Origin: Enterococcus phoeniculicola ATCC BAA-412
GTDB taxonomy: Bacteria > Bacillota > Bacilli > Lactobacillales > Enterococcaceae
Assembly: GCF_000407505.1 (NCBI RefSeq)
Contig: NZ_ASWE01000003.1
Location: 124,001 to 188,000, forward strand
Length of the DNA: 64,000 bases
Direction: 5' to 3'
Made by a program: the position numbers and the translations under genes. The notes beneath the pieces are model-generated. The model did no database searches and was not told the origin of the DNA. It saw only the letters and a program-made list of their open reading frames with translations. Of this stretch, positions 30,224 to 38,603 are shown in pieces (the stretch's first letter is position 1; the number at the start of each line of letters is the position of its first letter).

Positions 30224-31600
30224 TTAGATAGTTCTATCTTTTCCACGTTTTTCTAAACGAACATATTCTTTTTCCGCACTCACGCTTTCATAAGCAGGAC
30301 GAATAATTTTGTTGCCATTAATTAGTTCTTCCATGCGGTGAGCGCTCCACCCAACAATTCTGGCTATAGCAAACATCGGCGTATAGAGCTCTTCTGGTAA
30401 ATCAAGCATGCTGTAAACAAATCCACTGTAAAAGTCGACATTTGCACTCACGCCTTTATAGATTTTTCTTTCCTCTGCGATGACCTCAGGTGCAATTTTT
30501 TCAACAAGTGAGTAAAGCTGAAATTCTTGTTCCCGTCCTTTGTCTTTTGCTAAGTCCTCAACAAATGCTTTGAAAATATCAGCTCGTGGATCGGAAATGG
30601 AGTAAACGGCATGGCCCATTCCATAAATCAGCCCTTTTTTATCAAATGTTTCTTTTCTTAATAGCTTGATGAGATATTCTCTGATTTGCCTTTCATCAGT
30701 TAAATCTGTAATTGATTCTTTTAAATGCTTTATCATCTCGGTAACTTTTCCATTCGCACCACCGTGTTTTGGTCCTTTAAGAGAGCCCAAAGCCGCAGCA
30801 ATGGCAGAATAGGTGTCTGTTCCTGAAGAAGTAACGACATGTGTTGTGAAGGTAGAGTTATTTCCACCTCCATGCTCCATGTGTAAAACAAGAGCCATAT
30901 CTAATACCTTTGCTTCCATTTCACTATAGGTTTTAGTAGAACGAAGCATGTGTAAAATATTTTCAGCCGTAGAAAGATTTGGTTGCGGGTGATGAATATA
31001 CAGACTGTCATCATTTCCATAATGATTATAAGCATGATACGCATAAACAGCTAACATCGGAAATACGCTAATTAGCATTAAGGATTGATTCAAAACGTTT
31101 GGTAAAGAAATATCATCTGCATGTGTATCATAAGAAGCAAGGGTTAACACACATCGGGCAAGGGTGTTCATAATATCTTTTGAGGGAGCCTTCATGATGA
31201 TGTCTCGAACAAAGTTTGTTGGCAAGGTTTGTTTTTCAGCGAGAATTTTTTTAAATGCAGATAATTCAGAAGAAGAGGGCAGCTCACCGAAAAGGAGTAA
31301 ATAGCTGACTTCTTCATAGCCCAGACGATGATCCTGCAGAAAACCTTGAACCAGCTGCTTGATATTAATTCCTCGATAATGTAAGACACCTTCGCATGGA
31401 ACAAGTACACCATTTTCGTAGTGTTGGGATTGAATCATTGAAATGGTTGTTAAACCGGCCATGACACCTGTCCCACTTACATCACGCAGTCCTTGTTTGA
31501 CTTCATACTGTGTATAAAATTGAGCATCTATCTTGTCTTCTTTTGCGCATTGTTCTGCTAAATGAATAATTTCAGGTGTTGTATGGAAAATATCAGTCAT
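30224..31600 (-). CDS. Citrate synthase (citrate/2-methylcitrate synthase family)
   Basis: Condenses acetyl-CoA (or propionyl-CoA) with oxaloacetate. 458 aa, longer than classic type II enzymes (about 370-430). The catalytic triad is visible: His279 in KGPKHGGANG, His330 in GMGHAVY, and Asp389 in ANVDFYSG, with substrate-binding His243 in MEHGGGNN. The usual GHRVY reads GHAVY. GGAGG lies nine bases before the ATG. No aconitase or isocitrate dehydrogenase is adjacent, so the pathway cannot be stated. It stands alone, leftward, next to the electron transfer locus. Confidence 0.88.
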   Translation of the reverse strand: MTDIFHTTPEIIHLAEQCAKEDKIDAQFYTQYEVKQGLRDVSGTGVMAGLTTISMIQSQHYENGVLVPCEGVLHYRGINIKQLVQGFLQDHRLGYEEVSYLLLFGELPSSSELSAFKKILAEKQTLPTNFVRDIIMKAPSKDIMNTLARCVLTLASYDTHADDISLPNVLNQSLMLISVFPMLAVYAYHAYNHYGNDDSLYIHHPQPNLSTAENILHMLRSTKTYSEMEAKVLDMALVLHMEHGGGNNSTFTTHVVTSSGTDTYSAIAAALGSLKGPKHGGANGKVTEMIKHLKESITDLTDERQIREYLIKLLRKETFDKKGLIYGMGHAVYSISDPRADIFKAFVEDLAKDKGREQEFQLYSLVEKIAPEVIAEERKIYKGVSANVDFYSGFVYSMLDLPEELYTPMFAIARIVGWSAHRMEELINGNKIIRPAYESVSAEKEYVRLEKRGKDRTI

Positions 31601-31769
31601 ATTAAAATTCCTCCATTAAATTTTAATGTAAAACACATAATAATCTCATTTTATAGATTGAGTCTCCTTTTGTCTAGTCGTTTTGTTCTGTTTTGAATAA
31701 AAACATAGAGTCTGTTGAACTTTATAAGAAAGAGAGCGCAAAATGGGTAGGAATTAAAGGGGTGGATGA

Positions 31770-31901
31770 ATGGAGAAAGAACTTATTGAAGATAAAGGCG
31801 TAAATTCTTATTTTTATCTGATGAAAAAAGCAACGGAGCCTCTTTCTGTTTGTCGCGACATTCACAAGTTAGAGGATATTCCAACCGGTGAAAATCGCTA
31901 A
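31770..31901 (+). pseudogene. Small ORF, possibly a frameshifted remnant
   Basis: ATG 31770, downstream of aaaggggtgg, opens a 43-codon frame (MEKELIEDKGVNSYFYLMKK and on) ending at TAA 31901. From 31892 another frame reads KSLKKAQLLDEYLNRRL, which continues the protein-like character as if one base were lost near 31899. I do not recognise the family. It lies in the 339-bp gap between the leftward citrate synthase and dmkB genes, and no convincing promoter is seen. It may equally be an intact microprotein gene or chance. Confidence 0.35.
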
Positions 31902-31939
31902 AGAAGGCTCAGTTGCTCGATGAGTATTTAAATCGACGG

Positions 31940-32926
31940 TTAATTTGTACGATTCAGGATTTTTTTTGTGATTGTGGATAAGATGTTCTTTGTTTGCTGC
32001 TCATTTTCTGGAAGCTTGTCAATCGCAGTTAGTGCCTTAGATGTATAGTCTGAAGCCAAAGCCTGCGCTTTTTCTACGCCATGTAGTTCATGAACCAAGG
32101 TGAAGACTTTTTGCGTGTCCTCGTCGGTCATGTTCTCTCTTTTTTCAAGATAGGGTAAAAGAGCGGCTGTATTTTCCTGTAGTGCATACAATAACGGAAG
32201 GGAATAGATTCCTTGACGAACATCCTCTAATACAGGCTTACCAATTTCCTGACTATCTTGTGTATAATCAAGAATGTCATCAATAATTTGGAATGCAATA
32301 CCTATATTTAGACCGATGTCGCCACATTTTTTTGCGAATCGCTGATTCATCCCACTTTCATACGCTCCGATGAAACAGCTTAATCCAAATAGTTCAGCAG
32401 TTTTACCTGAAATGTTTTCAAGATATTGCTCAACTGTGCCATCCAATTTATAGCGGCTATCCATTTGCCCAAGCTCACCGCTTAGAATTTTCTCCATGCT
32501 TCGAGAATTGAGCTGAAGGCTTTTTAGTGAGCCGGAGTAGTCAGCTAATAGTTTGAAACAGCAAACCAGTAAATAATCACCAGCATAAACAGCTACGTCA
32601 TTGCCAAATGAAGAGCGAACAGTAGGAAGACCTCGGCGTAAATCTGCATCATCAACAATATCGTCGTGAATTAGAGTTGCAGTGTGTAACATCTCAATAG
32701 AAGCAGCCAAAGCCATTGCTTTTTTTCTGTCTTGTTCTGGCCCAAACTGGGAGAAAAGCAGTTGGTAGGCAGGACGCAACAGCTTTCCACCTGAATGAAT
32801 CATTTCGAGGACCGCTTGTTCAACAGATTTATTTTTTAAGTTAATTGATTTTTCCATCAAATTTAATGTGTTGGTTAATTCTTTTGAAATTGATGGATAG
32901 GGTTTCCATATAGGATGAAGTTTCAT
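31940..32926 (-). CDS. dmkB: Polyprenyl diphosphate synthase for demethylmenaquinone
   Basis: Makes the long isoprenoid side chain that DmkA attaches to dihydroxynaphthoate. 328 aa from ATG 32926 (MKLHPIWKPY), six bases after AAGGAG; the frame is open 17 codons further up. First Asp-rich motif IHDDIVDDADLRRG at residues 86-99, second IIDDILDY around residue 217. EetB, 23 bp upstream, belongs to the family once called heptaprenyl diphosphate synthase component I, but in this locus acts in electron transfer. Last gene of the leftward arm. Confidence 0.92.
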   Translation of the reverse strand: MKLHPIWKPYPSISKELTNTLNLMEKSINLKNKSVEQAVLEMIHSGGKLLRPAYQLLFSQFGPEQDRKKAMALAASIEMLHTATLIHDDIVDDADLRRGLPTVRSSFGNDVAVYAGDYLLVCCFKLLADYSGSLKSLQLNSRSMEKILSGELGQMDSRYKLDGTVEQYLENISGKTAELFGLSCFIGAYESGMNQRFAKKCGDIGLNIGIAFQIIDDILDYTQDSQEIGKPVLEDVRQGIYSLPLLYALQENTAALLPYLEKRENMTDEDTQKVFTLVHELHGVEKAQALASDYTSKALTAIDKLPENEQQTKNILSTITKKILNRTN

Positions 32927-32949
32927 AGTGGACTCCTTGTTTACAACAA

Positions 32950-33516
32950 TTATTTTTTCGAATAGAGTATACTCCATTTATGTCGACTGTTTTTTTCATA
33001 ATCTAATTGGAATCGGCGGAGTGTTTGAACATGAATTAGCAAGTAATTTGCCGCAATCCCTATGGCAATCCCTGATAATAAACCAATGACGGATAAGATT
33101 GGCAGGTAAAGCATCACGGCCCAGGATTGTGCAATCCAAGAAGCGGTGACTAATTGTCCAACATTATGCATAAACCCTCCAGTGGCACTGATTCCAATGA
33201 TGCTCACACGCTTTGGTCCAAGCTGTTTTACGAGCAACATGCCAAAATAACTTAAAAGTGCGCCACTCATACTATATAAGAACGTCGAGATGGTTCCACC
33301 TAAAAGGGTGGTCAAAATTAATCTCATCCAAACAAGCAGGAAACTATCTCTTTTTGGCATAGTGAAAATAGCAATAATTGTAATCAAATTCGCTAGTCCA
33401 AGCTTTGCACCTGGAGCAAAGGCGAATGGATAGGGAATCATATTTTCAACTAAGCCGATAACGACACCTTGTGCAACGAGTAATGAAATATAAATATTTT
33501 TCTGTAATCGGCTCAT
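32950..33516 (-). CDS. eetB: Extracellular electron transfer membrane protein EetB (Gx transporter family)
   Basis: 188 aa, almost wholly hydrophobic, with about five membrane segments and a basic tail. The N-terminal signature FAFAPGAKLGLANLITI is typical of the Gx transporter/Hpre_diP_synt_I family. In Listeria the homologue is needed with EetA to move electrons from the quinone pool to the cell surface. It lies between eetA (14 bp upstream) and dmkB, matching the established gene order. Confidence 0.9.
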   Translation of the reverse strand: MSRLQKNIYISLLVAQGVVIGLVENMIPYPFAFAPGAKLGLANLITIIAIFTMPKRDSFLLVWMRLILTTLLGGTISTFLYSMSGALLSYFGMLLVKQLGPKRVSIIGISATGGFMHNVGQLVTASWIAQSWAVMLYLPILSVIGLLSGIAIGIAANYLLIHVQTLRRFQLDYEKNSRHKWSILYSKK

Positions 33517-33530
33517 AGGTTACGACAACA

Positions 33531-33950
33531 CTAATAAATTAGGCTGCCATCATCACTCCCATCTGAAGTCTGGATTTCAATGACTAATTTATGTGGGAGA
33601 CAGACTCGTGTGTCACCATTCCTTGATGCCCATCCCTGACGGACACAAATTTGATCGCCGCAATCAGCTTCTTTAATCCGAATTTTTCCATCACTTACTT
33701 CGATAACATTATAATCACCATGTTCATCTTCATAAGTATACGTATAGGTTTCTTGTCCTTCAGATAATTCAAATGTTTTGATTTCTTTTCCATCCACTCG
33801 AAGAATCGCTTCTTTGGTAACAGTCGCTTCGGCAGTTCGCTGCAGTCCAAAAATAACTAAGGGGGCAAATGAAACGAGAATGAGTCCAGTAATAATTGCC
33901 ACATCCCAAGGTTTTAGGAGGCTTTTTTTGATAAATTCTTGCCACTTCAT
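33531..33950 (-). CDS. eetA: Extracellular electron transfer protein EetA (NusG domain II)
   Basis: 139 aa from ATG 33950 (MKWQEFIKKS), eight bases after AAGGAG; the frame opens 19 codons earlier. One N-terminal membrane anchor (about 15-37) places the NusG-II domain outside. That domain has the family cysteines EADCGDQICVRQG and RVCLPHKLVIEI. Not a transcription factor despite the domain name. With EetB it would link demethylmenaquinol oxidation to PplA or soluble flavins. Confidence 0.9.
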   Translation of the reverse strand: MKWQEFIKKSLLKPWDVAIITGLILVSFAPLVIFGLQRTAEATVTKEAILRVDGKEIKTFELSEGQETYTYTYEDEHGDYNVIEVSDGKIRIKEADCGDQICVRQGWASRNGDTRVCLPHKLVIEIQTSDGSDDGSLIY

Positions 33951-34059
33951 TCGCGTCACTCCTTCCTTATGAAAGATTTTTTTGAAAGACTGTCCTAATT
34001 TTATCACAAGAAGAAAAGAAAGTCCTAGGGTTCACCTAGAACTTTCTTTGATTGAAAGG

Positions 34060-36018
34060 TTATTTTTGTCCGTAAAGGGATTTGGCTGTTCCGTACCACC
34101 ATTTACCAAGTGTACGTTGTAACCATGGGATTACCCAACGGTCTAAACCAACCGCGCGTCCAGAACCGTTCATTAGAGCAAATGCTGCAAAGATAAACCA
34201 AATATTTACCCAATAGAACATACCAGACATACAGAAAGTGATTACCAAGACAATTGTTGTTGCACTAGATAACCAAGTGAACAAGCCCGCAATTAATGCT
34301 AAAGCTAGAGCAATTTCAAAGAATACCATGAATTTTTGGAAGAACATTGCAACATCATTATTTGGCATAATGAATTGCATTACTTTTGTAAACCAGTTTG
34401 GTGATTTTTCAATCACGACCATTGGCTCTTCACCGTATGCATAGCTTAAACCAAAGTGTGCTGTTTGAGCAACTGCATCACCTGCACCAGAGGCAGCAGC
34501 ATCCGCAGCGCCAGAAGCAGCCGTAGCAGCGTCAGCAGCACCTGCTGCTTCAGATGCACCAGAGGCAGCATCTGTTACATTGTATTCCCAAGTCCAAGGG
34601 AATACGCTGTCGCCTTTAAACCATGAACCATCGCCAAACCAAGTACTTGGTTTGAATACTTCACCGTCTCCGATAATCTTTTTACCGGATTCAACTAACC
34701 ATACTAGACCATAGAATACACGTAATGGAACACTCCACAATACGTTTCCGTAACGAGAAGAATGACCACGTGCTACGTTACGATCATCTTTAATATGGAA
34801 GAACTCATGCATTAGATATTGGAACATATAGTAACCAGAACGAATATCAAAGAAATATTTTAAGTTAACGATATGTTTCATAATGATTGCTAGGAAGCCA
34901 CTTAAATGAATCTTATCAAATAAGCTTGCAACACCCCATTTAGAACCGATAGAAACCATGAAGCCTTGGTAGTTTCCTTTAAATTTGTGTTTTTCTCCGC
35001 CTTTAATAGAAGAAACGATGTTCGCTGCTGCTGTGTGACCTGTTTGCTCAGCTGCTTGAACGATTTGTGGTGTTGGTGTGTTAGGGAATTCTTCGTAATA
35101 AACTAAGTCTCCGATAACATAAATATTTTTATCTTCATAGCCTTTTGCCTGCATATATTCGTTTGCAACTAAGCGTTGGCCACGTGCTGATTCTAATCCG
35201 AAGTCAGCAGCATCTGAAGTTGCTTTTACACCAGCAGTCCAAATAAGTGTATGTGTTGGAACATCTGAACCATCTTTTAGTTTGATATGATCAGGTGCGA
35301 CTTCAACGATAGGAGAATTTACTAATAAAGTAACGTTCTTTTGTGCCAAGTAACGTTCAGCTTTTGCCGCATCGTTACGAGTCAACATATTTAGAATAGT
35401 AGGAACTGCTTCAACTACCATTAGAGTGAATTCGCTAGGGTCTAACTTATTGTCTTTTGCTAAACGATCTTTCCAATCAATTAGTTCACCAATCATTTCA
35501 ATCCCTGTAAATCCAGAACCACAAACAACGAATGTTAACATTGCTTTACGAACTTCAGGATCTGGTTCAATTGCAGCTTTTGCCACAGTTGCTTCAATAT
35601 GCTCGCGAATTTTCAACGCATCTTCAAATGACCAAAGAGTGAAGCCATTTTCTTTTACGCCAGGTGTACCAAAGTCGTTAGGTTCGCCACCCATACCTAA
35701 GATGACATGATCGAATGGATACTGACCATTTTTTGTGTTAACCACTTTGTTTTCTTTGTCGATACCAATCACAGTGTCCGTAACAAGGTTCACGTTTTTT
35801 TGACGTGAGAATAAGTGCTGTAAATCATACTGAACTGCATGTGGTTCAACACGTCCACCTGCAATTTCGTGTAATTCAGTCATCATAGTGTGATAAGAGT
35901 GACGATCAATTAAGGTAATTTGAACATCACTATTTTTTTTCAGTTTTTTTGCCAAGAATTTCGTTGCTGAAACTCCGGCATACCCTGCACCTACAACGAC
36001 AATATTTTGCTTTGCCAT
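34060..36018 (-). CDS. ndh2: Type II NADH dehydrogenase of the electron transfer locus, with C-terminal membrane extension
   Basis: Oxidises NADH and reduces demethylmenaquinone at the membrane. 652 aa from ATG 36018 (MAKQNIVVVG), ten bases after AAGGAG. The NDH-2 part (about 1-400) has two nucleotide folds, VVGAGYAG (8-15) and VVCGSGFTG (164-172). Beyond it lie about 250 extra residues: a hydrophobic segment near 428-442, an Ala/Gly/Asp low-complexity linker (484-517), then DoxX-like membrane helices (about 560-620). Ordinary NDH-2 is about 400 aa. First gene of the leftward arm. Confidence 0.92.
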   Translation of the reverse strand: MAKQNIVVVGAGYAGVSATKFLAKKLKKNSDVQITLIDRHSYHTMMTELHEIAGGRVEPHAVQYDLQHLFSRQKNVNLVTDTVIGIDKENKVVNTKNGQYPFDHVILGMGGEPNDFGTPGVKENGFTLWSFEDALKIREHIEATVAKAAIEPDPEVRKAMLTFVVCGSGFTGIEMIGELIDWKDRLAKDNKLDPSEFTLMVVEAVPTILNMLTRNDAAKAERYLAQKNVTLLVNSPIVEVAPDHIKLKDGSDVPTHTLIWTAGVKATSDAADFGLESARGQRLVANEYMQAKGYEDKNIYVIGDLVYYEEFPNTPTPQIVQAAEQTGHTAAANIVSSIKGGEKHKFKGNYQGFMVSIGSKWGVASLFDKIHLSGFLAIIMKHIVNLKYFFDIRSGYYMFQYLMHEFFHIKDDRNVARGHSSRYGNVLWSVPLRVFYGLVWLVESGKKIIGDGEVFKPSTWFGDGSWFKGDSVFPWTWEYNVTDAASGASEAAGAADAATAASGAADAAASGAGDAVAQTAHFGLSYAYGEEPMVVIEKSPNWFTKVMQFIMPNNDVAMFFQKFMVFFEIALALALIAGLFTWLSSATTIVLVITFCMSGMFYWVNIWFIFAAFALMNGSGRAVGLDRWVIPWLQRTLGKWWYGTAKSLYGQK

Positions 36019-36071
36019 TGATAATCCGCTCCTTAATATAAAAAATAGATAATTACTACACAATCTATTAT

Positions 36072-36100
36072 ATTATATAGAGATATGAAGGATTTGTCTA
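36072..36100 (-). promoter_or_regulatory. Promoter of the leftward ndh2-eetA-eetB-dmkB arm
   Basis: Read on the minus strand: TAGACA (36100-36095), a 17-base spacer, TATAAT (36077-36072). Confidence 0.75.
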
Positions 36101-36165
36101 ATGCTTATCGGTATTTTTTCAAAAAAAGGGACAATTATTAGTGATTACTTAGAAAACGATTGAAT

Positions 36166-36247
36166 TTGTGAAATTTTTTTCAGAAATGATTGACATCTTG
36201 TTTGAAATCATTAAAATGTATATTGTATCACAAACGATTTTTGTGAA
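36166..36247 (+). promoter_or_regulatory. pplA promoter with flanking operator-like repeats
   Basis: TTGACA (36190-36195), 16 bases, TAAAAT (36212-36217). Upstream, ttgtgaaattttttt at 36166 resembles a Rex half-operator. Downstream, tcacaaa-cgatt-tttgtga is a perfect seven-base inverted repeat at 36228-36246. aatgatt/aatcatt (36186-36192, 36206-36212) brackets the promoter core. Confidence 0.6.
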
Positions 36248-36274
36248 AACAAAAGGAAAAGGTGGAAGAAAAAA

Positions 36275-37216
36275 ATGAAATCAAGAAAATTTGTGACAGG
36301 CTTCGCTATGTTAGCGTTATCTGTATTAGTTTTGGGTGCATGTAGTGCAGATGACAAAGGAAAAGACTCTTCAAGTGAATCAACTGCGGCTTCATCAGCA
36401 GTAAGTTCAGACAGCTCTTCAACAGAAGCCTCTTCAGAAGCAAAAGTTGTCGCAGGCGGCGAATTAAAAGATGGCACGTATACATTAGAAGAAAAGAACT
36501 ATTCAAATGACTACCGCACAAAATTCAGCATCACAGTGAAAGATGGTAAGATTACAAAATCTGAATACGATGCTGTAAACAAAGATGGCAAGTCAAAAAC
36601 AGAAGATACTGATTACAATGACATGATGAAATCAAAAGCAGGAACTAGCCCAGAAGAATTTATTCCTAAATTCAACGAAGAGTTAGAAAAAGCACAAAGC
36701 CCACAAAACATTGAAGTAGTTACTGGTGCAACTCATTCATTTGAATCATTCCAAAACTACGCACAACAATTAATTCAAGCAGCACAAGCTGGAAATACTG
36801 AAACAATTGAAATTGACAATGGTGCTAAATTGAAAGATGGTACGTACACATTAGAAGAAAAGAACTACTCAAATGACTACCGTACAAAATTCGTGATGAC
36901 TGTTGAAGGCGGAAAAGTAACAAAATCTGAATACGACAACATCAACAAAGATGGCGAATCAAAAACAAAAGATGCAGATTATAACAAAATGATGCAAGAT
37001 AAAGCTGGAAGCAGCCCAGAAAAATTCATTCCTGAATTAAACGAAAGCTTTGTTAAAGCAATGGACGGAGAAGATGCTTCTCCTGCGAACATTGAAGTTG
37101 TAACTGGTGCAACTCATAGCTCACATTCATTCATCATCTATGCTTCACAATTAATCAATGCTGCTGAAAAAGGCGACACTGCTACAATTGAAGTAGATAA
37201 CATTGTAACTGAATAA
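36275..37216 (+). CDS. pplA: Extracellular flavoprotein lipoprotein PplA with two FMN-binding domains
   Basis: Surface electron shuttle of the locus. 313 aa: signal peptide with lipobox LVLGAC (Cys23), a Ser/Glu-rich linker (25-58), then tandem FMN_bind domains (about 62-170 and 184-300). Each has a flavinylation motif TGAT, so FMN should be linked to Thr153 and Thr280 by FmnB. Residues 65-84 and 187-206 are identical, showing a fairly recent or constrained duplication. It is preceded by a strong promoter and followed by its own terminator, consistent with high expression. Confidence 0.94.
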   Translation: MKSRKFVTGFAMLALSVLVLGACSADDKGKDSSSESTAASSAVSSDSSSTEASSEAKVVAGGELKDGTYTLEEKNYSNDYRTKFSITVKDGKITKSEYDAVNKDGKSKTEDTDYNDMMKSKAGTSPEEFIPKFNEELEKAQSPQNIEVVTGATHSFESFQNYAQQLIQAAQAGNTETIEIDNGAKLKDGTYTLEEKNYSNDYRTKFVMTVEGGKVTKSEYDNINKDGESKTKDADYNKMMQDKAGSSPEKFIPELNESFVKAMDGEDASPANIEVVTGATHSSHSFIIYASQLINAAEKGDTATIEVDNIVTE

Positions 37217-37235
37217 TTGTTCAACTATTGAGCAT

Positions 37236-37278
37236 ATAAACTGTGGCAGGACTTTCTAAGTTTTGTCACAGTTTTTTT
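37236..37278 (+). terminator. Terminator between pplA and fmnB
   Basis: aaactgtg and cacagtttttttg pair around a loop of about 20 bases, with a T-run. The 227 bp from here to fmnB contain two ttTGTGAA sequences (37330, 37395) and presumably the fmnB promoter, which I could not define. Confidence 0.85.
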
Positions 37279-37505
37279 GAGAAAAAAAGTGTTCGTTTAA
37301 GAAAAATTCTCTTTAGCCAGAAGTGAAACTTTGTGAAGCTATTTTAAAATGAATATATGGTTAAAGAAAAATAAACTGCTGATAAAAAGTTTAGTTTGTG
37401 AAAATATGAGCTTTTAAGTAAGAAGTAATGAGACTTTTCAAGCCGATAAAAACACGCTATTATATAGAAGTTGTAGAGAGACACTTTTTTGAAAAGAGGG
37501 AATAT

Positions 37506-38591
37506 ATGAAGAAAAAAAAGACGTTATCCATGTTGTTTGCTGTAGTAGCTATGTTCTTACTCGCTGCATGTGGTCAAGATAAAAAAGAAGAAGTGGCGAA
37601 AATTAATAGTGAGCCTTATGCAGAGGAACAATTCTTGCTAGGAACCTATGTCCGTATTCGTGTGTACGATGACGGGAAAAAAGAAGCACTGGCACCGGCA
37701 TTTAAGCGGGTTAAAGAGTTGGGAGATAAAATTACTATCAACCAGAAAGGTTCAGAAATTGATGAGATTAATGCACAAGCTGGAATCAAACCAGTAAAGG
37801 TCTCAAAAGATATCTATGATTTGCTGAAACAAGCCTATACGTATAGTGAGGAATCGAATGCAGGATTTAATATGACCATCGGCGCAATCACACAGCTATG
37901 GCGTATCGGATTTGATGATGCAAGAAAACCTGAGCAGTCAGAGATTGACGAAGGACTGAAGCATATCGATTATCATAAAGTAAAATTTGATGATAAAAAT
38001 CAAACCGTTTTTCTTGAAGAAAAAGGAATGATTATTGATTTAGGAGCAATTGCAAAGGGCTATATCACGGATGAAGTAGTGAAGGTGCTGAAAGAACAAG
38101 GTGTAACAACAGCGATTATTGACTTAGGGGGAAATGTTTATGTTTTAGGACATAGCCCACGTGGTAAAGAGGAACCTTGGACAGTAGGAATTCAAGATCC
38201 GAATTCTCCAAGAGGGTCAGTGTTGGGAAGTATCAAAGAAACGAATAAGACATTAGTTACCTCAGGGATTTATGAACGTTATTTAGAGGTTGATGGAAAG
38301 AAATACCATCATATTTTTGATTCAAAAACAGGCTATCCTTATGATAACGACGTTGCCAGTGTCACAGTCATTACAGATAAATCAATTGATGGCGATGGAC
38401 TAACGACAGTGATCTTTGATAAAGGAGTGAAAGCTGGGTTGGACTATATCGAAAAACACACAGATAAAGGAACGAATGCTATCTTTGTAACTAAGGAAGA
38501 TAAAGTCTATGTTACAGATGGAATTAAAGGGGAATTCAAATTAGATGATGACTCAGATTATACTATGGGAGACCGTAGCGAGCTGAAATAA
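37506..38591 (+). CDS. fmnB: FMN transferase FmnB (ApbE family lipoprotein)
   Basis: Transfers FMN from FAD to the TGAT threonines of PplA outside the cell. 361 aa from ATG 37506 (MKKKKTLSML), after AGAGGG; the longer frame from 37428 lacks a signal-like start. Lipobox FLLAAC (Cys22). The ApbE core motifs are present: DLGAIAKGYITDEV, HIFDSKTGYPYDNDVASVTV, and DGDGLTT holding the Mg-binding Asp. dmkA follows 12 bp later. Confidence 0.94.
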   Translation: MKKKKTLSMLFAVVAMFLLAACGQDKKEEVAKINSEPYAEEQFLLGTYVRIRVYDDGKKEALAPAFKRVKELGDKITINQKGSEIDEINAQAGIKPVKVSKDIYDLLKQAYTYSEESNAGFNMTIGAITQLWRIGFDDARKPEQSEIDEGLKHIDYHKVKFDDKNQTVFLEEKGMIIDLGAIAKGYITDEVVKVLKEQGVTTAIIDLGGNVYVLGHSPRGKEEPWTVGIQDPNSPRGSVLGSIKETNKTLVTSGIYERYLEVDGKKYHHIFDSKTGYPYDNDVASVTVITDKSIDGDGLTTVIFDKGVKAGLDYIEKHTDKGTNAIFVTKEDKVYVTDGIKGEFKLDDDSDYTMGDRSELK

Positions 38592-38603
38592 AGGAGAGAG
38601 AGA

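Noticed and set aside
32927-32977. Longer dmkB start overlapping eetB
   Set aside because: The internal ATG at 32926 has AAGGAG at ideal spacing and fits the family N-terminus.
34440-34580. Ala-rich stretch in Ndh2 as a sequencing or frameshift artefact
   Set aside because: The frame stays open and returns to recognisable membrane helices, and codons vary within the run.
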